Source: Staphylococcus durrellii (GTDB lineage: Bacteria; Bacillota; Bacilli; Staphylococcales; Staphylococcaceae). From it: 64,000 nt of DNA. Shown in pieces: positions 62,293-64,000 of this stretch. The DNA is taken from positions 1,116,001 to 1,180,000 of the forward strand of contig NZ_JADIIO010000001.1 of the NCBI RefSeq assembly GCF_015594545.1, given 5' to 3'. The position numbers and the translations under genes are program-made. The first letter of the stretch is position 1. Each line of letters opens with the position of its first letter. Below the pieces are notes generated by a model. The model ran no database searches. It saw only the letters and a program-made list of their open reading frames with translations, and was not told where the DNA came from.

Positions 62293-62811
62293 ATGGATTT
62301 AAAGCAATACGTATCAGAAGTTCAAGATTGGCCAAAAAAAGGAGTTAACTTTAAAGATATTACAACAATTATGGATAATGGTGAAGCATATGGCTATGCA
62401 ACTGACCAAATCGTCGAATATGCTAAAGAAAAAGATGTAGATGTCGTTGTTGGACCTGAAGCTAGAGGATTTATTATTGGTTGTCCAGTAGCTTACTCTA
62501 TGGGTATAGGATTTGCTCCGGTACGAAAAGAAGGTAAATTACCACGCGAAGTTATTAGATATGAGTATGAATTAGAATATGGTAAGAATATATTAACAAT
62601 GCACAAAGATGCTATTCTACCAGGTCAACGTGTATTAATTACAGATGATTTATTAGCGACAGGTGGCACAATTGAGGCGGCTATCAAATTAGTCGAAAAA
62701 CTTGGTGGTATTGTAGTAGGTATTGCATTTATCATTGAATTAAAATATTTAAAAGGGATTGAAAAAATTAAAGACTATGATGTTATGAGCTTAATTTCTT
62801 ACGATGAATAA
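62293..62811 (+). CDS. apt: adenine phosphoribosyltransferase
   Basis: Salvages adenine to AMP with PRPP. The PRPP-binding motif [13 protein letters not shown] and the N-terminal [13 protein letters not shown] are intact. 172 residues, normal length. The start is ATG after AAGGAGG. It lies between recJ and relA, the common Bacillales order; purine salvage and (p)ppGpp synthesis are thus neighbours. Confidence 0.97.
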   Translation: MDLKQYVSEVQDWPKKGVNFKDITTIMDNGEAYGYATDQIVEYAKEKDVDVVVGPEARGFIIGCPVAYSMGIGFAPVRKEGKLPREVIRYEYELEYGKNILTMHKDAILPGQRVLITDDLLATGGTIEAAIKLVEKLGGIVVGIAFIIELKYLKGIEKIKDYDVMSLISYDE

Positions 62812-62840
62812 CTTATATGTTTAATAATCTTTTTGGTATG

Positions 62841-62895
62841 GAAATAGTAATATTACTAGACGTTATGTCAGTAGTGTTATTATTTCTTTTTTTAG
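62841..62895 (+). terminator. intrinsic terminator of recJ-apt
   Basis: A long imperfect stem, GAAATAGTAATATTACT pairing with AGTAGTGTTATTATTTC, with GAC/GTC inside and a T-rich tail. Confidence 0.75.
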
Positions 62896-63170
62896 CAGAT
62901 AAAATTATCTTTCTTTTTAATATAATGGGAGAGCTAACTATTCAAAATAATTGTTTTTTAGCGCCTTTTCAATTATGCTAGATTAAATTTATTATAATTA
63001 GATTGCATTAGTACGTTATAACGCGTTTATTTATTTGTTAACATGTAGTATTATATAACTATTATTTGAAATTTTATACATACAGTAAATTGAATTAATA
63101 ATTCGTATACATATATTAAAAATCGAAAACATTTTTAAAGTAATTAATAATAAGTGTAGGGGTGTCTTGA
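62896..63170. other. non-coding region upstream of relA
   Basis: With the apt terminator this completes a 359-base gap between apt and relA. It is AT-rich, has no supported ORF, and I cannot pick a promoter with confidence. Confidence 0.4.
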
Positions 63171-64000
63171 GTGAATAATGAATATCCATACAGTGCTGAC
63201 GAAGTACTATATAAAGCTAAGTCATATTTAGCAAAAGATCAATATGAATATGTATTAAAAAGTTATCATATTGCTTATGAAGCACATGAGGGTCAATTTC
63301 GCCAAAATGGCTTGCCATATATAATGCATCCTATACAAGTGGCTGGCATACTTACAGAAATGCATCTAGACGGCCCAACTATTGTTGCTGGTTTTCTTCA
63401 TGATGTTATTGAAGATACACCATATACATTTGATGACGTGAAATCCATGTTCAATGAAGAAGTGGCAATAATTGTCGACGGCGTAACAAAACTTAAAAAA
63501 GTAAAATACCGTTCTAAAGAAGAACAACAAGCTGAAAATCATAGAAAGCTTTTTATAGCTATTGCTAAAGATGTAAGAGTTATTTTAGTTAAATTAGCGG
63601 ACAGACTACATAATATGCGTACTTTAAAAGCTATGCGTAGAGACAAACAAATCAGAACTTCTAAAGAAACGTTGGAAATCTATGCACCATTGGCACATAG
63701 ATTGGGAATTAATACAATTAAATGGGAATTAGAAGATACTGCACTTAGATATATAGATAGTGTTCAATATTTCAGAATTGTAAATTTAATGAAGAAAAAA
63801 CGTAGTGAAAGAGAAGACTATATTTATACAGCAATTAGTAAAATTCAATCTGAAATGGAAAATATGAATATCGTAGGTGAAATAAACGGTCGACCTAAAC
63901 ACATTTATAGTATTTATAGAAAAATGGTCAAACAAAAAAAACAATTTGATCAAATATTTGATTTACTTGCGGTGCGTGTCATTGTTAATTCAATTAATGA
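63171..64000 (+). CDS. relA: bifunctional (p)ppGpp synthetase/hydrolase RelA (Rel), 5' part
   Basis: Long RelA/SpoT homologue that makes and degrades (p)ppGpp in the stringent response. About 276 codons are in the window, and the frame is open to the end. The HD hydrolase domain is complete ([38 protein letters not shown]), and the synthetase domain begins near [13 protein letters not shown]. The start is GTG 63171 ([11 protein letters not shown]) after AGGGGTG; TTG at 63168 in that frame meets a stop at once. The 3' part lies outside. Confidence 0.95.
   Translation, partial: MNNEYPYSADEVLYKAKSYLAKDQYEYVLKSYHIAYEAHEGQFRQNGLPYIMHPIQVAGILTEMHLDGPTIVAGFLHDVIEDTPYTFDDVKSMFNEEVAIIVDGVTKLKKVKYRSKEEQQAENHRKLFIAIAKDVRVILVKLADRLHNMRTLKAMRRDKQIRTSKETLEIYAPLAHRLGINTIKWELEDTALRYIDSVQYFRIVNLMKKKRSEREDYIYTAISKIQSEMENMNIVGEINGRPKHIYSIYRKMVKQKKQFDQIFDLLAVRVIVNSIN

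Overview
The window is a low-GC (AT-rich) chromosomal segment from a Staphylococcus or a very close relative. The evidence is the gene order pfkA-pyk / citZ-icd-phoPR-polA-mutM-coaE-gapB-nrdR-dnaB-dnaI-thrS / infC-rpmI-rplT / tig-clpX-engB-hemAXCDBL / tag / valS-folC / mreCD-rplU-prp-rpmA-obgE / ruvAB-queA-tgt-yajC-secDF-recJ-apt-relA, together with proteins that read as staphylococcal orthologues along their whole length. The L27 precursor, for example, carries the N-terminal extension MLKLNLQFF that is removed by Prp. Species cannot be fixed from the sequence alone; a coagulase-negative species is my inference because many residues differ from the S. aureus proteins as I remember them.

Layout. 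0-7.3 kb: central carbon metabolism (pfkA, pyk, a D-Ala/D-Ser/Gly-type permease on the minus strand, citZ, icd). 7.7-10.1 kb: PhoP-PhoR phosphate two-component system. 10.3-14.4 kb: DNA polymerase I, formamidopyrimidine glycosylase and dephospho-CoA kinase. 14.5-21.1 kb: gluconeogenic gapB behind a candidate catabolite-responsive element, then the nrdR-dnaB-dnaI replication-control operon and thrS behind a threonine T-box. 21.1-24.4 kb: a lysine riboswitch and lysP, then the autoregulated infC-rpmI-rplT operon with an L20-type leader and a non-AUG infC start. 24.4-29.7 kb: a Nudix hydrolase, a TPR-like protein, trigger factor, ClpX and EngB. 29.8-35.9 kb: the haem operon from glutamyl-tRNA to uroporphyrinogen III (hemAXCDBL). 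36.0-43.8 kb: an AbrB-type membrane protein, tag, valS behind a valine T-box, folC, prepilin peptidase and radC. 43.9-48.7 kb: the least conserved part, with an FtsW-type SEDS glycosyltransferase gene followed by seven small, mostly membrane-associated genes of unknown function. 48.9-64 kb: mreCD, ribosomal proteins L21/L27 with the Prp protease, ObgE, an ACT-domain protein, Holliday-junction and queuosine genes, YajC/SecDF, RecJ, Apt and the 5' end of relA, which runs off the window.

Most of the window is conserved housekeeping DNA. I saw no prophage, insertion sequence, CRISPR array, tRNA or rRNA. Regulation is rich in RNA: two T-boxes, one lysine riboswitch, two ribosomal-protein leaders and many intrinsic terminators. 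The parts most worth a second look are the FtsW-like gene beside mreCD, the small membrane-protein island from 45.7 to 48.7 kb, the structured non-coding stretch around 45.45-45.6 kb, and several long palindromes without an assigned role. No clearly new system is visible, and I do not claim one.
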